Assembly (NCBI GenBank): GCA_964432985.1
Contig: CAYSPT010000004.1
Location: 1-64,000, forward strand
Direction: 5' to 3'
Source of the DNA: CAYSPT01 sp964432985
GTDB lineage: Bacteria > Muiribacteriota > CAYSPT01
DNA: 64,000 nt
In this document: one piece after another, positions 26,149 through 35,961 of the stretch
Position numbering within the stretch: the stretch's first letter is position 1
Layout: every line of letters begins with the position of its first letter
Notes under the pieces: generated by a model
Database searches by the model: none
Seen by the model: the letters and a program-made list of their open reading frames with translations, nothing else
Told to the model about the DNA's origin: nothing
Position numbers and translations under genes: made by a program

Positions 26149-28767
26149 TTGAAACTTTCCACCACCGTTCGAGCCTATCTCAGGTATATAAAACACCTGA
26201 CTTTTAAACGGGCCAAAGCCAGGGTTCGCCGGTATGTCTGGAATACCATCGGAAACAGGCTGGCTAATCCCTGGAGTGTCCCGTTTGTAGACGATGTTTA
26301 TTTTCTTAAATTCCTCGACTATAACCACTTCAACCTGTTCTCGGTCAAGCGCGCTGCTGATGAAGATAACTGGAACAGGGTCAAGTCAGCCTACCTGGAG
26401 TACAGGCAAGAGTGCGAACTGTCGCAGCGGCATCCGGCAGGCAGACACACCCCCATGGAATCCATCGGGAAATTTACCGAACTGGCCCATCACTGTCACA
26501 CCCATCTTCCCGTGGAGTGTACCGACCTGCTCGTACGCGCCGAAGAGCTGCTCAATCACCGGTTCCGTTTCCTGGGAGAACCTCCGGTGGACCTCGGTGC
26601 CGGACCGGGTTGGCTGGACGGTCAGAGCGACAGCGCCCTGTGGAGGCACCACCTTCACTCACTGGAATTTCTCCCCCTTCTCTGCCGGGCTTACCACCTG
26701 ACCGGTGAAGACCGGTACGTCAGGGGAGTGGAAGACCTGCTTTCCAGCTGGTCCGATTCCTGTGGATATCCCGAGGGGGATTTCTGGAATCCGCACACCA
26801 CCGCCTTGAGGTGCAGTGCCCTGGTTGAGACCTATTCGCTGCTTCTTCCGCTCAATGATCTTCCTCACCAGCTCCACTGGCAGCTGGGGCAGGAAATTCT
26901 TCAGCAATATCTCTTCTTGAAGAAACATCCGGAACACGACCTTGGGTACAATCATCTCATAGCGGAGTACAAGGCCATGCTCATGACCCGTCTCGCATTC
27001 CCGGAATGGAAGCTCTCTCCCTCCCTTTCCGTTCTGTTCGAAGAGTTCATGAAGGCCGTCAGACAGCAGGTCCTTCCCGACGGCGGACACGCCGAGAGAT
27101 CACTGTTCTACCACCTGGCCGTGGCCCGGGACTTGCTGGAACTGCTGGTGTGGATCGGGGACAGGGACGACCTTTTAGGCCTGGATGAACTGAGGACTAT
27201 TCTGGCTTCAATGGTTCGCTTTCTGGCTGCGTTTGTTACTCCGAACGGATCGATGGTCCCACTCGGTGACGGATTTGAAGGGTATCCCCTCACCGCAAAA
27301 GAGTTCTGTTCCGCCGCCGCAGCCCTGATGCAATGCCCCGAATTGAACCGGTTTGACGAGCACACCCTTTACCGCCTGTGGCTGCTTGGCACAGATACGC
27401 CTGAAGAGCAGACCACGCAGGACAAGGACCGCCGCCACCGGGCAGGAGATGATCAACAACATAGCAGCCGGAACACGTTTCATAGCTTTCCCGATACCGG
27501 GTATTGGGTGACACAGACCGGGCAGGGAACGAATTGGGAAGTGCTGACATGGGATTGCGGAGCGCCGGGACCGGAGGATAATCCCGGACACGCCCACACC
27601 GACGCGCTGTCTGTTTACCTGGAAACGGAAGAAGGACCGCTTCTGGCAGACACCGGAACGTTCACGTACAACCCGGGACAGTGGAGGGACTATTTTCGGG
27701 GTACCGCTGCTCACAACACCGCCCGGGTCGACCTGGCGGACCAGGCATTGCTGTGGAAATCGTTCCGGCTGGCCACGGATTACAGCGCTTCGGCTGACAT
27801 GGTCTGGTCCAATCCCTTTTTCATTCTTCTCGCCGGACACCACAGCGGGTATGAACGTCTCAAAAAACCGGTGACCCATTCACGAACGCTGGTGTATCTG
27901 CCGGGCGAAGCCCTGGTAATCAGCGATTTTTTCCAGGGTACCGGCTCCCATACCTATGAGCTTTTCTACCACACCTGTCTGAACGATCTCGACACGGCGG
28001 ACAGCACGGCGGTCCCGTTTCCGGGAGTGGTGATCTCGGATATTCCCGTGAGAAGCAGCCATCTTCTGGCATCTCAGGTTCCCCCGGGTGGCTGGGTCTC
28101 GCCGGGGTGGAACGATAAGCGCCCTGCGGCGACCCACACATTTACCACTACCACTGACGGACCCTGCTGCCTGGTGACGTATTTCAACCTGTGTGCCGCG
28201 GAAAAAGCCTATGAAGTCAACCGCCTCGACATATCCGAGATACGTGACGGAACCGCTTCGGATTCCAAATTGCCGTACCGCGACGCCTGGGCATTGTACC
28301 TGAAACGACCCGAAGACCTCGTGCATATCTTCATCCGTCCGGCGGCGTTAAAGAATGACAGTTTAGTCTCGTATTCCCCGGTAACCTTTGGTGGAATTGA
28401 GACAGATGCCGGTTATGTAATGGTGCGGAAAAATATCGGCAGCCGGACATTGTATTTCGCCGGAAACGCTGTCTCCTGCATTTCCGATTCGGGTATCCCT
28501 TTCATGGAATCAAACCACAAACTCAAGAAAGTCTATGGGCAGGTGCATGACGAGACAGTTATTTTTGATGTCGAACCAGAAGCGGAAACGCTCTATTCCG
28601 GCCAGGTCAAACTTTTCGCGCCATACGGCAAAACGCTCATTCTCAACGGAAAAGAGCATCCCTGTACCAGAACGGGCGAGTACCTTACATTTACTTTCAT
28701 CCCCGCTTCCGCCCACCCCAGTGAAGACAGCAGCCAGCATGACGACGACCACCAAACACAACCATAA
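26149..28767 (+). CDS. Heparinase II/III-like polysaccharide lyase family protein
   Basis: 872 residues without a signal peptide. The N-terminal half is an (alpha/alpha) toroid (GPGWLDGQSDSALWRHH, HDLGYNHLIAEYKAML, LPDGGHAERSLFYH). The C-terminal half has the heparinase II/III signature GHAHTDALSVYL, LLADTGTFTYN and RGTAAHNTARVD, followed by a beta-sandwich. Relatives encoded in polysaccharide biosynthesis loci are often annotated as alginate lyase or heparinase and may trim the growing glycan. Asn/His/Tyr residues at the active-site positions look preserved. Translation appears to begin at TTG 26149 after GGGGAC; the start is uncertain. Its 3' end overlaps the WecG/TagA gene by 29 nt. Confidence 0.88.
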   Translation: MKLSTTVRAYLRYIKHLTFKRAKARVRRYVWNTIGNRLANPWSVPFVDDVYFLKFLDYNHFNLFSVKRAADEDNWNRVKSAYLEYRQECELSQRHPAGRHTPMESIGKFTELAHHCHTHLPVECTDLLVRAEELLNHRFRFLGEPPVDLGAGPGWLDGQSDSALWRHHLHSLEFLPLLCRAYHLTGEDRYVRGVEDLLSSWSDSCGYPEGDFWNPHTTALRCSALVETYSLLLPLNDLPHQLHWQLGQEILQQYLFLKKHPEHDLGYNHLIAEYKAMLMTRLAFPEWKLSPSLSVLFEEFMKAVRQQVLPDGGHAERSLFYHLAVARDLLELLVWIGDRDDLLGLDELRTILASMVRFLAAFVTPNGSMVPLGDGFEGYPLTAKEFCSAAAALMQCPELNRFDEHTLYRLWLLGTDTPEEQTTQDKDRRHRAGDDQQHSSRNTFHSFPDTGYWVTQTGQGTNWEVLTWDCGAPGPEDNPGHAHTDALSVYLETEEGPLLADTGTFTYNPGQWRDYFRGTAAHNTARVDLADQALLWKSFRLATDYSASADMVWSNPFFILLAGHHSGYERLKKPVTHSRTLVYLPGEALVISDFFQGTGSHTYELFYHTCLNDLDTADSTAVPFPGVVISDIPVRSSHLLASQVPPGGWVSPGWNDKRPAATHTFTTTTDGPCCLVTYFNLCAAEKAYEVNRLDISEIRDGTASDSKLPYRDAWALYLKRPEDLVHIFIRPAALKNDSLVSYSPVTFGGIETDAGYVMVRKNIGSRTLYFAGNAVSCISDSGIPFMESNHKLKKVYGQVHDETVIFDVEPEAETLYSGQVKLFAPYGKTLILNGKEHPCTRTGEYLTFTFIPASAHPSEDSSQHDDDHQTQP

Positions 28768-29542
28768 GAAGAAGTTTATCACCCAACCGGTATTTCCCCG
28801 GTACGTAAAGATTCTCGGAGTACGGGTGCACGACGTCACCGCCCATACCGCGCTGGACTGGATGATGCGATTTGTCGAATCAGGTATCCCGCACCAGGTA
28901 GTCACTCCCTCAAGCCTGGTCCTGGAACTGGCCACCAGGGACCCGGACTTCAAGAAAATACTCAATTCCGCGGCCCTTTCTCTGCCTGATGGGGCCGGTC
29001 TGCTATGGGCCTCCAGGTTTCTCGGAGCACGGCTGCAAGCCCGAACCACCGGAGTCGACTTGATTATTCCCCTGGCCAGAGAACTGGCAGCCCGCAATCG
29101 TTCGGTGTTTCTTCTCGGAGGCGCGCCGGGAGTGGCCGAACAGGCAGCAGCTAGAATCAAGCAATGTGTCGAATCCCTGGAAATAAAAGGGATGCACCAT
29201 GGGTATTTCCAGGATGATCCGCAGGAAGAAGAAAAGCTGATCTCTGAGCTGCTTACCACCAGGCAGCCCGATGTTCTCATGGTCGCCATGGGAGTTCCCC
29301 AGCAAGAGAAATGGATCGCCGCCAATCTGCGCAGGCTCGGCGTGCCTTTGTGTATCGGCGTGGGAGGTTCTTTTGACGTTCTGGCCGGGAACGTGGCACG
29401 CTCACCGGCGTTGTTTAGAAAAATCGGTCTGGAATGGCTCTACCGCGCTCTGCGCGAACCGCACCGCTTCATCAGACTGGCACGGCTGCCCCGGTTTGTC
29501 GCGCTGGTGCTCAGGGAACGGTTGTCGAGAGACCGGGAATAG
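28739..29542 (+). CDS. WecG/TagA/CpsF family glycosyltransferase
   Basis: 267 residues, GT26 family. The family pattern includes ILGVRVHDVT, TPSSLVLELATRD, LPDGAGLLWASRFLG, RTTGVDLI, FLLGGAPGVAEQAA, GMGVPQQEKWI-type VAMGVPQQEKW and GVGGSFDVLAG. Such enzymes transfer N-acetylmannosamine or related sugars onto lipid-linked intermediates on the cytoplasmic face. The real start is ATG 28739: a longer frame opens at 28535 but is only a shadow of the preceding gene. The coupling with the heparinase-like gene (29-nt overlap) and the following SGNH lipoprotein gene suggests one polysaccharide operon. Confidence 0.92.
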   Translation: MTTTTKHNHKKKFITQPVFPRYVKILGVRVHDVTAHTALDWMMRFVESGIPHQVVTPSSLVLELATRDPDFKKILNSAALSLPDGAGLLWASRFLGARLQARTTGVDLIIPLARELAARNRSVFLLGGAPGVAEQAAARIKQCVESLEIKGMHHGYFQDDPQEEEKLISELLTTRQPDVLMVAMGVPQQEKWIAANLRRLGVPLCIGVGGSFDVLAGNVARSPALFRKIGLEWLYRALREPHRFIRLARLPRFVALVLRERLSRDRE

Positions 29543-29551
29543 GGAAGCACC

Positions 29552-30196
29552 ATGGACAGACAACGCTGGATTCCGTTATTCATTGTCTGCGTGGCACTTG
29601 TTTACGCCGCCGGGTGTGGACAGCACCGTTACGTATCAATATCCCCTATCGATTCCGACTCCGTTGTCCTGGCGTTCGGCGACAGCCTGACCTCCGGTTC
29701 GGGAGCCAGGGACGGCAAACCCTACCCCGCCGTTTTACAGGAACTGCTGGGCTGCACGATAATTAACGCCGGGGTACCGGGAGAAACCACCGCCGAGGGG
29801 CTCCGGCGTCTTCCCGGAGTTCTGAAAAAACACCAACCAACACTGGTCATCCTGTGCCACGGCGGAAACGACATTCTGCAGCGTAATAAACCCGAAAACG
29901 TTACCGCCAACCTGAAACTGATGGTAGAAACCATCAAGAAGCAGGGCGCGGATATCGTGCTGGTAGGGGTGCCCCGGCCGAAATTCACGATAATCCCACC
30001 AGACCTTCGCCCGGTTATGGCCAAGCGGTACAAAACCATCGCAGCCGAATACCTGCTGCCGCTGGAGGAGCACGCCCTGGAGGAAATTCTGGGTAATACA
30101 GAGCTCAAAAGCGATCAGATTCATCCCAACGCCAGGGGGTACCGCCAGCTGGCGGAAGCCATCTTACTCCTGATCACCAAAGCACAGGAGAAGTAA
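29552..30196 (+). CDS. SGNH/GDSL hydrolase lipoprotein
   Basis: 214 residues. Residues 8-22 are a lipoprotein signal with lipobox YAAGC. Block I is FGDSLTSG with the Ser nucleophile, block II GVPGETT, block III GGNDIL with the oxyanion Asn, and block V DQIHPN with Asp and His. This is the TesA/arylesterase-type SGNH fold; it could deacylate glycans or lipids in the envelope. It is the last gene of the plus-strand polysaccharide operon, 9 nt after WecG/TagA. Confidence 0.92.
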   Translation: MDRQRWIPLFIVCVALVYAAGCGQHRYVSISPIDSDSVVLAFGDSLTSGSGARDGKPYPAVLQELLGCTIINAGVPGETTAEGLRRLPGVLKKHQPTLVILCHGGNDILQRNKPENVTANLKLMVETIKKQGADIVLVGVPRPKFTIIPPDLRPVMAKRYKTIAAEYLLPLEEHALEEILGNTELKSDQIHPNARGYRQLAEAILLLITKAQEK

Positions 30197-30350
30197 AACA
30201 CGAATCTCGTCCGACTGGTCGATTGTGTTCAGGAAGGACGTCCTGAAGAGTTTGTAACCGACTGGTTCATCGCTGCGCTGTTTGTATCGACTGCGGCGTT
30301 CATAGCTGCGCATTATGTAATGAAGAGCATTATAGATTCAGAAACAGTTA

Positions 30351-30379
30351 TTGACAAAAGTCCGTCTGTCCTCTAAGAT
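30351..30379 (+). promoter_or_regulatory. Consensus-like promoter of the uridine phosphorylase gene
   Basis: TTGACA (30351-30356) and TAAGAT (30374-30379) are 17 nt apart, 71 nt before ATG 30451. This is the best sigma-70 promoter seen in the window. Confidence 0.78.
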
Positions 30380-30450
30380 GGTTACCCTTCAGTAGAGAAA
30401 TTGTTAACCATTCAATTCCCTGAATCACACGAGCGAAAGGAGTTTGATCA

Positions 30451-31209
30451 ATGGGAGAAATATCATCAGAAAAGGAATATCACGTAGCACTGGGAAAAGG
30501 TGATATCGGACGATATGTTATTCTGCCCGGTGACCCTGGACGGGTAGGCAAGATAGCAGAATATTTTGATACAGCAGAAAAAGTCGCGCAGAATCGTGAA
30601 TATGTTACCTACACGGGAACCGTAGACGGAATCAAGGTTTCAGCCACGTCCACAGGCATCGGCTGCCCCTCCACTGCCATCTGTATCGAGGAGCTCATCA
30701 AGTGCGGAGCCGACACATTCATTCGCGTAGGCACCGCCGGCTCGCTTCAGCGAGAGGTAGCCCTCGGAGACGTGTGCGTTACCACCGGCGCCGTGAGACT
30801 GGAAGGCACCAGCCGCCAGTACATTCCCATAGAGTATCCGGCGGTACCCGACCTGGACGTCACCGTGGCTCTCAGGGACGCTGCCAAGAATCTCGGCGTA
30901 CCGTATCACGTGGGCATATCTCACTGCAAAGACGCCTTCTATACCGAAGGAGCGGTGGGAGACCCCCTGGAAGAGTACAATAAGCAGCTGTGGACCGCCT
31001 GGGAGCGAGGCAACGTGCTGTCGACCTCTATGGAGTCGGCGGCACTGTTCGTAGTCTCTTCCATCCGGAAAGTGTACTCCGGCGAAGTTCTGGCAATCAT
31101 CGGACTCACCTACGACGATGCCCCAATTGTTAAAAAAGTCGGAGTAGAAGAGGCCATCAAGGTGGCTATCGAAGCAATTAAACTGCTGGAGAAACGTCGA
31201 AACGGCTGA
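30451..31209 (+). CDS. udp: Uridine phosphorylase
   Basis: 252 residues. It phosphorolyses uridine to uracil and ribose-1-phosphate in pyrimidine salvage. Family features are LPGDPGRVGKIA near the N-terminus (phosphate site), STGIGCPSTAICIEEL, RVGTAGSLQ and SMESAALFV (the ribose-binding Met-Glu). The length equals the usual 250-255. GAAAGGAG precedes ATG 30451. It has its own promoter and terminator, so it is monocistronic. Confidence 0.93.
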   Translation: MGEISSEKEYHVALGKGDIGRYVILPGDPGRVGKIAEYFDTAEKVAQNREYVTYTGTVDGIKVSATSTGIGCPSTAICIEELIKCGADTFIRVGTAGSLQREVALGDVCVTTGAVRLEGTSRQYIPIEYPAVPDLDVTVALRDAAKNLGVPYHVGISHCKDAFYTEGAVGDPLEEYNKQLWTAWERGNVLSTSMESAALFVVSSIRKVYSGEVLAIIGLTYDDAPIVKKVGVEEAIKVAIEAIKLLEKRRNG

Positions 31210-31232
31210 CAACCGGATCAAGATAACAAAAT

Positions 31233-31271
31233 AACCGGTCCCGACACCACGTCAGGACCGGTTTTTATTTT
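31233..31271 (+). terminator. Rho-independent terminator of udp
   Basis: aaccggtcc / ggaccggtt stem with an inner gac / gtc pairing, followed by TTTTTATTTT. It lies 24 nt after the udp stop. Confidence 0.9.
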
Positions 31272-31294
31272 ACCCGGAAATATATCTAATCCGG

Positions 31295-32608
31295 TCAAGG
31301 CGGCGAACCGTACTCTTCCGTTACCGCGATGTCCTCGTCAGACACAACGCCTGCAGGCGGTTCCCCTACCTGCTCCAGGATATCCTTCAGCAGTTCGGCA
31401 CAATTTTGATACCGGTGAACGGGATCTTTCTCCAGGCACCGGGCTGCCAGCTGTTCCAGCCAGGCGGGCACTCCCGGAGCCATGTTTCCTAAAGCCGGTG
31501 GCTCCTCTTCCACGTGCTGCTGCGTGACATTTTTCCCGATGAACGGCCGACGGCCGGCAATCATTTCAAACACGATAACACCCAGAGAGTAGATATCCGA
31601 CCGTGCGTCAACCGCTTTTCCCATGGTCTGTTCAGGAGACATGTAGTCCGGTGTGCCCATCATGGCACCCTCGTGTGTCACAGTACTCATGCTGAGTATT
31701 TTTGCCAACCCGAAATCAAGGATTTTTACTGTATCATCCCTGGTAATCATTATGTTTTCCGGTTTCAGGTCCCGGTGGATAATGCTCTGTGTATGTGCAT
31801 ACTCCAGTGCCCGGGCGATCTGTACCATGTATTTGTGGACCCGTTTAGGTGAAAATCTCCCCCGTTTTTCAAGCATTTCCCGCATATTCAAGCCGCGTAT
31901 AAGCTCCATGACCAGGTAGGGGCTGTCAGGGTTTTCAATGCTCAGAACACGGCCAATATTTGGATGTGTTATTTTCAGCGACACGCCCGCTTCCTTTATG
32001 AAACGCCGGCAGATTTCCGGGTCCTTCCGGTACCTGAAGTCGATGACCTTGACGGCCACTTCCCGCTCCTTGTCAGTGTCCCAACCGGCAAACACCACTC
32101 CCATGCCGCCCCGGCCGAGCAGGTTGATCTTCTGGTACCTGGCGTCGATAATCAGGCGCTCCGCAGCGGATTCCCAATCACCTTTACCACCCAGTTCCTG
32201 GAGTTTTTCAGCCAATCCGTGATACGAAGGCTCCAATTTTCTCACCGTCTTGAAGAAAACAAAGGCTTGATCTATGTCTGCCTGCTGCTGGCATATTTCT
32301 CCAGCCTGAAACAGTTTCCCGGCACGGTCCGACTCGTCGGGAAAGGCTTCCTTGAAATCAGTCTCCCTGAGAAGCTGACAGGCAATATCGTCAAACCCGA
32401 GCTGTAAGAATCCTCTCGCCATCAGAAAACGTCCCTGCTCCCGTACGCAATGAGATCCAGGCGAGCTGTCCTGCAGAAGCGCTATGGCATCCACCGTCGA
32501 TCCCTGTTTCATGAGCAGTTTCGCTTCCCTAAGAAGCGCTTCAGGATCGCTAAGACCTGTTTCCAGGTCTTTAAGACCTGTTTCCAGGTCTTTTAGTTCT
32601 TCAGACAT
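31295..32608 (-). CDS. Cytosolic Ser/Thr protein kinase with N-terminal TPR-like region
   Basis: 437 residues. The N-terminus carries a DNA-level duplication giving LKDLETGLKDLETGL, then TPR-like helices (about 25-140). The kinase domain follows: GRGGMGVVF (165-173), K187, HRDLKPEN (278-285), DFG (298-300) and SPEQ. All catalytic residues are present. The last 30 residues are acidic. There is no membrane segment. It lies 30 nt after the dual-kinase gene, so it may be co-transcribed with that receptor and act beneath it. ATG 32608 is preceded by AAAGGATGG. Confidence 0.93.
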   Translation of the reverse strand: MSEELKDLETGLKDLETGLSDPEALLREAKLLMKQGSTVDAIALLQDSSPGSHCVREQGRFLMARGFLQLGFDDIACQLLRETDFKEAFPDESDRAGKLFQAGEICQQQADIDQAFVFFKTVRKLEPSYHGLAEKLQELGGKGDWESAAERLIIDARYQKINLLGRGGMGVVFAGWDTDKEREVAVKVIDFRYRKDPEICRRFIKEAGVSLKITHPNIGRVLSIENPDSPYLVMELIRGLNMREMLEKRGRFSPKRVHKYMVQIARALEYAHTQSIIHRDLKPENIMITRDDTVKILDFGLAKILSMSTVTHEGAMMGTPDYMSPEQTMGKAVDARSDIYSLGVIVFEMIAGRRPFIGKNVTQQHVEEEPPALGNMAPGVPAWLEQLAARCLEKDPVHRYQNCAELLKDILEQVGEPPAGVVSDEDIAVTEEYGSPP

Positions 32609-32638
32609 TGCCCATCCTTTCCCTCCACGGCAGGCTGG

Positions 32639-35600
32639 TCACTCGCCGACCGTCCGGCCGTAAACTGCCTGCCGAAGTTCCTGCCGTGTGCCGCCCATTT
32701 TGAGATATGTTCTGTAATAATCATCCGCTTTGCGAGCGTCACCCAGCCCGGCATAGCATTTTCCGAGCTTAATGTAGAATTCCTTGTCCTGCTTCTTCAT
32801 CTCCAGTACCCTCAAGTACAGTCCCGATGCTTCTTTGAACCCGCCGCGCCCCAACATGTTGTCGGCCAGCGCTTCGAACGCCGTAATAGTCAGGGGATCC
32901 AACCGTTCGTCTTGAAATTCGTGCGCCCGGACTTTGGCAATTGTTGCTATAGCAACCCTGTAGTCCCCCCGTTTGTTTGCGTTTTGGGCGCTCTGTATAA
33001 GCGTTTCACCGAGCATGGGCTTTACGTCTTCCCACCGGTGGCCCGCGTCAACCAGGCTCTGCAGCAAAGGCAGCGTCTGTTCGGGCTCTCCTTTTTTAAA
33101 CACCAGTCGGGCTAACTCGAAGCGGGCTTCATGACAGTCAGGGTTGTCCTCCAGGGCTTTGAGAAACGAAGAGGCGGCTTCATCAGGCGCCTGTGCTTTG
33201 AGAAATTCCACCCCCTGGTAATAATACCTGCCCAGATCACCTTGCTCCGTTTCCATCATCAGAGTACCCGCCGGGGTCTCCCGGTCGATCTGTCGCTTGT
33301 ATATGACAACCAGGGCGGTAATAGAACCGAGCAGCACACAAACCAGAATGAACAGCCTGAGAGGGTGGTACTTCCTGTCTTTCAACTTCCTAGCCGTCCG
33401 CAAGGCCCCTACTTCTTCGCTGAAAGCGAGCGTCTGCAGGAATTCCTTCATGTCGGAGAGAGGCTCTCCCTTCACTCCCGCCGCCCGTTCACACCCGCGC
33501 TTCACCGATGAGTCGGCATCCACAGTATCCCCCGCGTACCGAAGTACCAGCTCCCCGAGATCGGACAGGTCGCTTTCCTTGTTCTTTTTAGCCTCGGGAA
33601 AAGCAATGAGCCCCAGCTTAAATGTTCCCTGCCCGTCGGTGAAAATCTCCGTCTCGTTCAGGGCGCCGTGCACGACGTTGTGCTTGTGCAGCCAGGCGAG
33701 AGCCTGCCCGATACTGACCGTCAGCGTCCACATGGTTTCGTTCCAATTGGAGATATTGGGTATGCGGCGTTCGGAAATACGGTACCAGTCCGCTCCTTCC
33801 GTGACTATGAATACAGCATCTTCTTCGTTGATGACTTCGTACACCTGCAGGATCGAAGCGTGAGTATCCCCGATAGCGGCGGTCAATCTTTTTTGATAGC
33901 GGCTCATCCAGGGCCAGGGAGGGACATCGCTGATCATCTTTTTATCGGGCAGGTCTTCGTAGGACAATTTGAACACCCTGACCTCACACTCCCGCGTGCT
34001 GTCCAGTGCCTTGAACTCCTCGAAGACGTCCCGTGTTCCGCAGTTTTTCGGCTTCTTGAACCTGGCCGGCAGAACCCCGGCAACATCGATGATGTCCTCC
34101 ACCGCCACCGTTTCACCAAAATCCTCACCGTCCCGTACTTCGCCGTCTGTCCGCTCCGCCTCGCGTTTCTCGTATCCCAGGTAACGGTATCCCCGCTTTT
34201 TTTCCGAGCGCAGATCCTGCAGCACTGCGTGCCAGCTCTGGTACCGCCTGGCCGGGAGCTTCTCCAGGCATCTCATGACCACCTCCTCCATAAAGGCGGG
34301 CAAGGTCTGTTTGACCGAAACGGGAAAACGCGGTTCATCGGAGATGTGCCGGTACCGGATGTCCCCGTCCGGAAATGGTTTTAAACCGCTCAGAAGTTCG
34401 AACAAGGTGACCCCGAAGGAGTAGATGTCGCTGCGGACATCGGTGGGTTCGCCTTTCAGCTGTTCGGGGGACATGTAATAGATGGTACCGGCGATAGTGC
34501 CTTCATCCACCTTGAGGCTGCCCCTGACTTCTGCCAGGCCGAAATCCATGACTTTCACCTGGCCGGTAGAGGTGAGCATGATGTTGTCGGGCTTCAGGTC
34601 ACGATGCACGATTCCCTTGGACTGGGCATAGTGAAGAGCCATGGTCACCTGGGTAGCGATATACTTGACCTGCGTGGCAGGCAATGAGCTCTTTTTAATG
34701 AGAATAGACCGCAGATTCTCTCCATCCAGGTACTCCAGGACCATGTAGGGATAGGTTCCCCGGTGAACCCGGTAAACTTTGAGTACGTTGGGATGCGAGA
34801 GGACCTGCATGGTAGCCGCTTCGCGCATAAAACGGTCCACCGTCCGGGCATCCCCCTGCCTGAATGCCGAAATTACCTTGATGGCTACCGTTTCCCCCTG
34901 GATGGTGTCAAAAGCGCGATAAACCGCTCCCATTCCTCCCCGGCCCAGCAGCTTGATGTTCTTGAATGTTGGCGGTATGACCGATATCTCGTCTACTTTC
35001 TCACGAGAAACGTCCTGATCTTCACCAGAGACCTCTTGCATCAGGGACTGCGCACGTTTCAACGCGTTCTGGTAGAGAATCCTTTCCTTGATGGTGATCT
35101 TGAAGTGTTTCAGCGCCTGGTCGGGCATCCCGATAGTTTCGTACAGCCTCCCCATGCGGTACCCTGACTCCGCCAGGTCTTCACGCGTAAAAGAGTACTT
35201 TTCCAACCTGATCTCATCGAGTTTTTCATATGCCATGACCGACAGACCGCTTTCGGCCAGGGCTTCCGCAGTAGTGATGACCGTCTGTACTCCCAGCAGG
35301 TCATTTTCAACCGGTACCCTTTTCAGCGCTCCCAGGGCCGATGAGGTTTGACCTGTGAGGAGGTAGAGGGTACCGATTCTGAGCCCCTGCTGCCGGGTCC
35401 GGTTCTCGAAAGGAATGTTCCTGAGCAGTTCGGCTTCGCCCTTGAGATTACCAGTCAGGCGGCAGCCTTCCAGAATGGTGGAAAACTGCTCGTCGTTTTC
35501 CGAGACGTACCCGTGCTTGCGCCAGTGGTCCAGTACCCGGGCAGCGGCGTCGGAATCTTCCTGGACGAGATGTTCCAATTCGGTGAGCGACTCTTCGAAA

Positions 35601-35812
35601 TTGTTCACGTTGAACGCGAGGGTAGCTACGATTTCACGAACTTCCAGATCGTCCGGGACCGCAAACGCAACCGTTCTGAAATGTTTCAGCGCCTTGACTA
35701 CCTTGCCTTGGCTGAGATACAACTCGGCCAGCTTGCGGTGCCCATAGGTGTTGAGATCGTCTTTCTCTACCAGCCGAAGCAACGCCTGTTCATCAACCTG
35801 TTCTGCGCTCAT
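32639..35812 (-). CDS. Receptor with active kinase, pseudokinase, membrane helix and TPRs
   Basis: 1057 residues. TPR-like helices fill 1-275. An intact kinase follows: GRGGMGAVY (290-298), K312, HRDLKPDN (403-410), DFG (423-425), SPEQ. A second kinase-fold region lies at about 585-800. It keeps a VFK-type lysine and the helix before the catalytic loop (ALAWLHKHNVVHG), but HRD is replaced by HGA and DFG by GLI, so it is a predicted pseudokinase. A membrane helix (about 820-838) leads to exported TPR repeats (to 1057). The start at ATG 35812 has GGAGGT 9 nt upstream; a longer frame from 35860 lacks a ribosome site. It probably senses envelope partners with allosteric control by the pseudokinase. 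Confidence 0.92.
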   Translation of the reverse strand: MSAEQVDEQALLRLVEKDDLNTYGHRKLAELYLSQGKVVKALKHFRTVAFAVPDDLEVREIVATLAFNVNNFEESLTELEHLVQEDSDAAARVLDHWRKHGYVSENDEQFSTILEGCRLTGNLKGEAELLRNIPFENRTRQQGLRIGTLYLLTGQTSSALGALKRVPVENDLLGVQTVITTAEALAESGLSVMAYEKLDEIRLEKYSFTREDLAESGYRMGRLYETIGMPDQALKHFKITIKERILYQNALKRAQSLMQEVSGEDQDVSREKVDEISVIPPTFKNIKLLGRGGMGAVYRAFDTIQGETVAIKVISAFRQGDARTVDRFMREAATMQVLSHPNVLKVYRVHRGTYPYMVLEYLDGENLRSILIKKSSLPATQVKYIATQVTMALHYAQSKGIVHRDLKPDNIMLTSTGQVKVMDFGLAEVRGSLKVDEGTIAGTIYYMSPEQLKGEPTDVRSDIYSFGVTLFELLSGLKPFPDGDIRYRHISDEPRFPVSVKQTLPAFMEEVVMRCLEKLPARRYQSWHAVLQDLRSEKKRGYRYLGYEKREAERTDGEVRDGEDFGETVAVEDIIDVAGVLPARFKKPKNCGTRDVFEEFKALDSTRECEVRVFKLSYEDLPDKKMISDVPPWPWMSRYQKRLTAAIGDTHASILQVYEVINEEDAVFIVTEGADWYRISERRIPNISNWNETMWTLTVSIGQALAWLHKHNVVHGALNETEIFTDGQGTFKLGLIAFPEAKKNKESDLSDLGELVLRYAGDTVDADSSVKRGCERAAGVKGEPLSDMKEFLQTLAFSEEVGALRTARKLKDRKYHPLRLFILVCVLLGSITALVVIYKRQIDRETPAGTLMMETEQGDLGRYYYQGVEFLKAQAPDEAASSFLKALEDNPDCHEARFELARLVFKKGEPEQTLPLLQSLVDAGHRWEDVKPMLGETLIQSAQNANKRGDYRVAIATIAKVRAHEFQDERLDPLTITAFEALADNMLGRGGFKEASGLYLRVLEMKKQDKEFYIKLGKCYAGLGDARKADDYYRTYLKMGGTRQELRQAVYGRTVGE

Positions 35813-35961
35813 GGTGCCGTGGACCTCCGTTAGACACATCACCGTCCGGGGTGACTGCAATATCTATTATAACCACACTTCCATTTACATGTCATGCGGA
35901 ACTGATGTACACTCACCTCGAGTGAAGCCGAGGTGCACTCACTCGGAAAGGAGATTATTCC

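Noticed and set aside
30230..30251. Terminator after the SGNH lipoprotein gene
   Set aside because: ttcagga / tcctgaa forms a small hairpin but is followed by gagtttg without a real T run.
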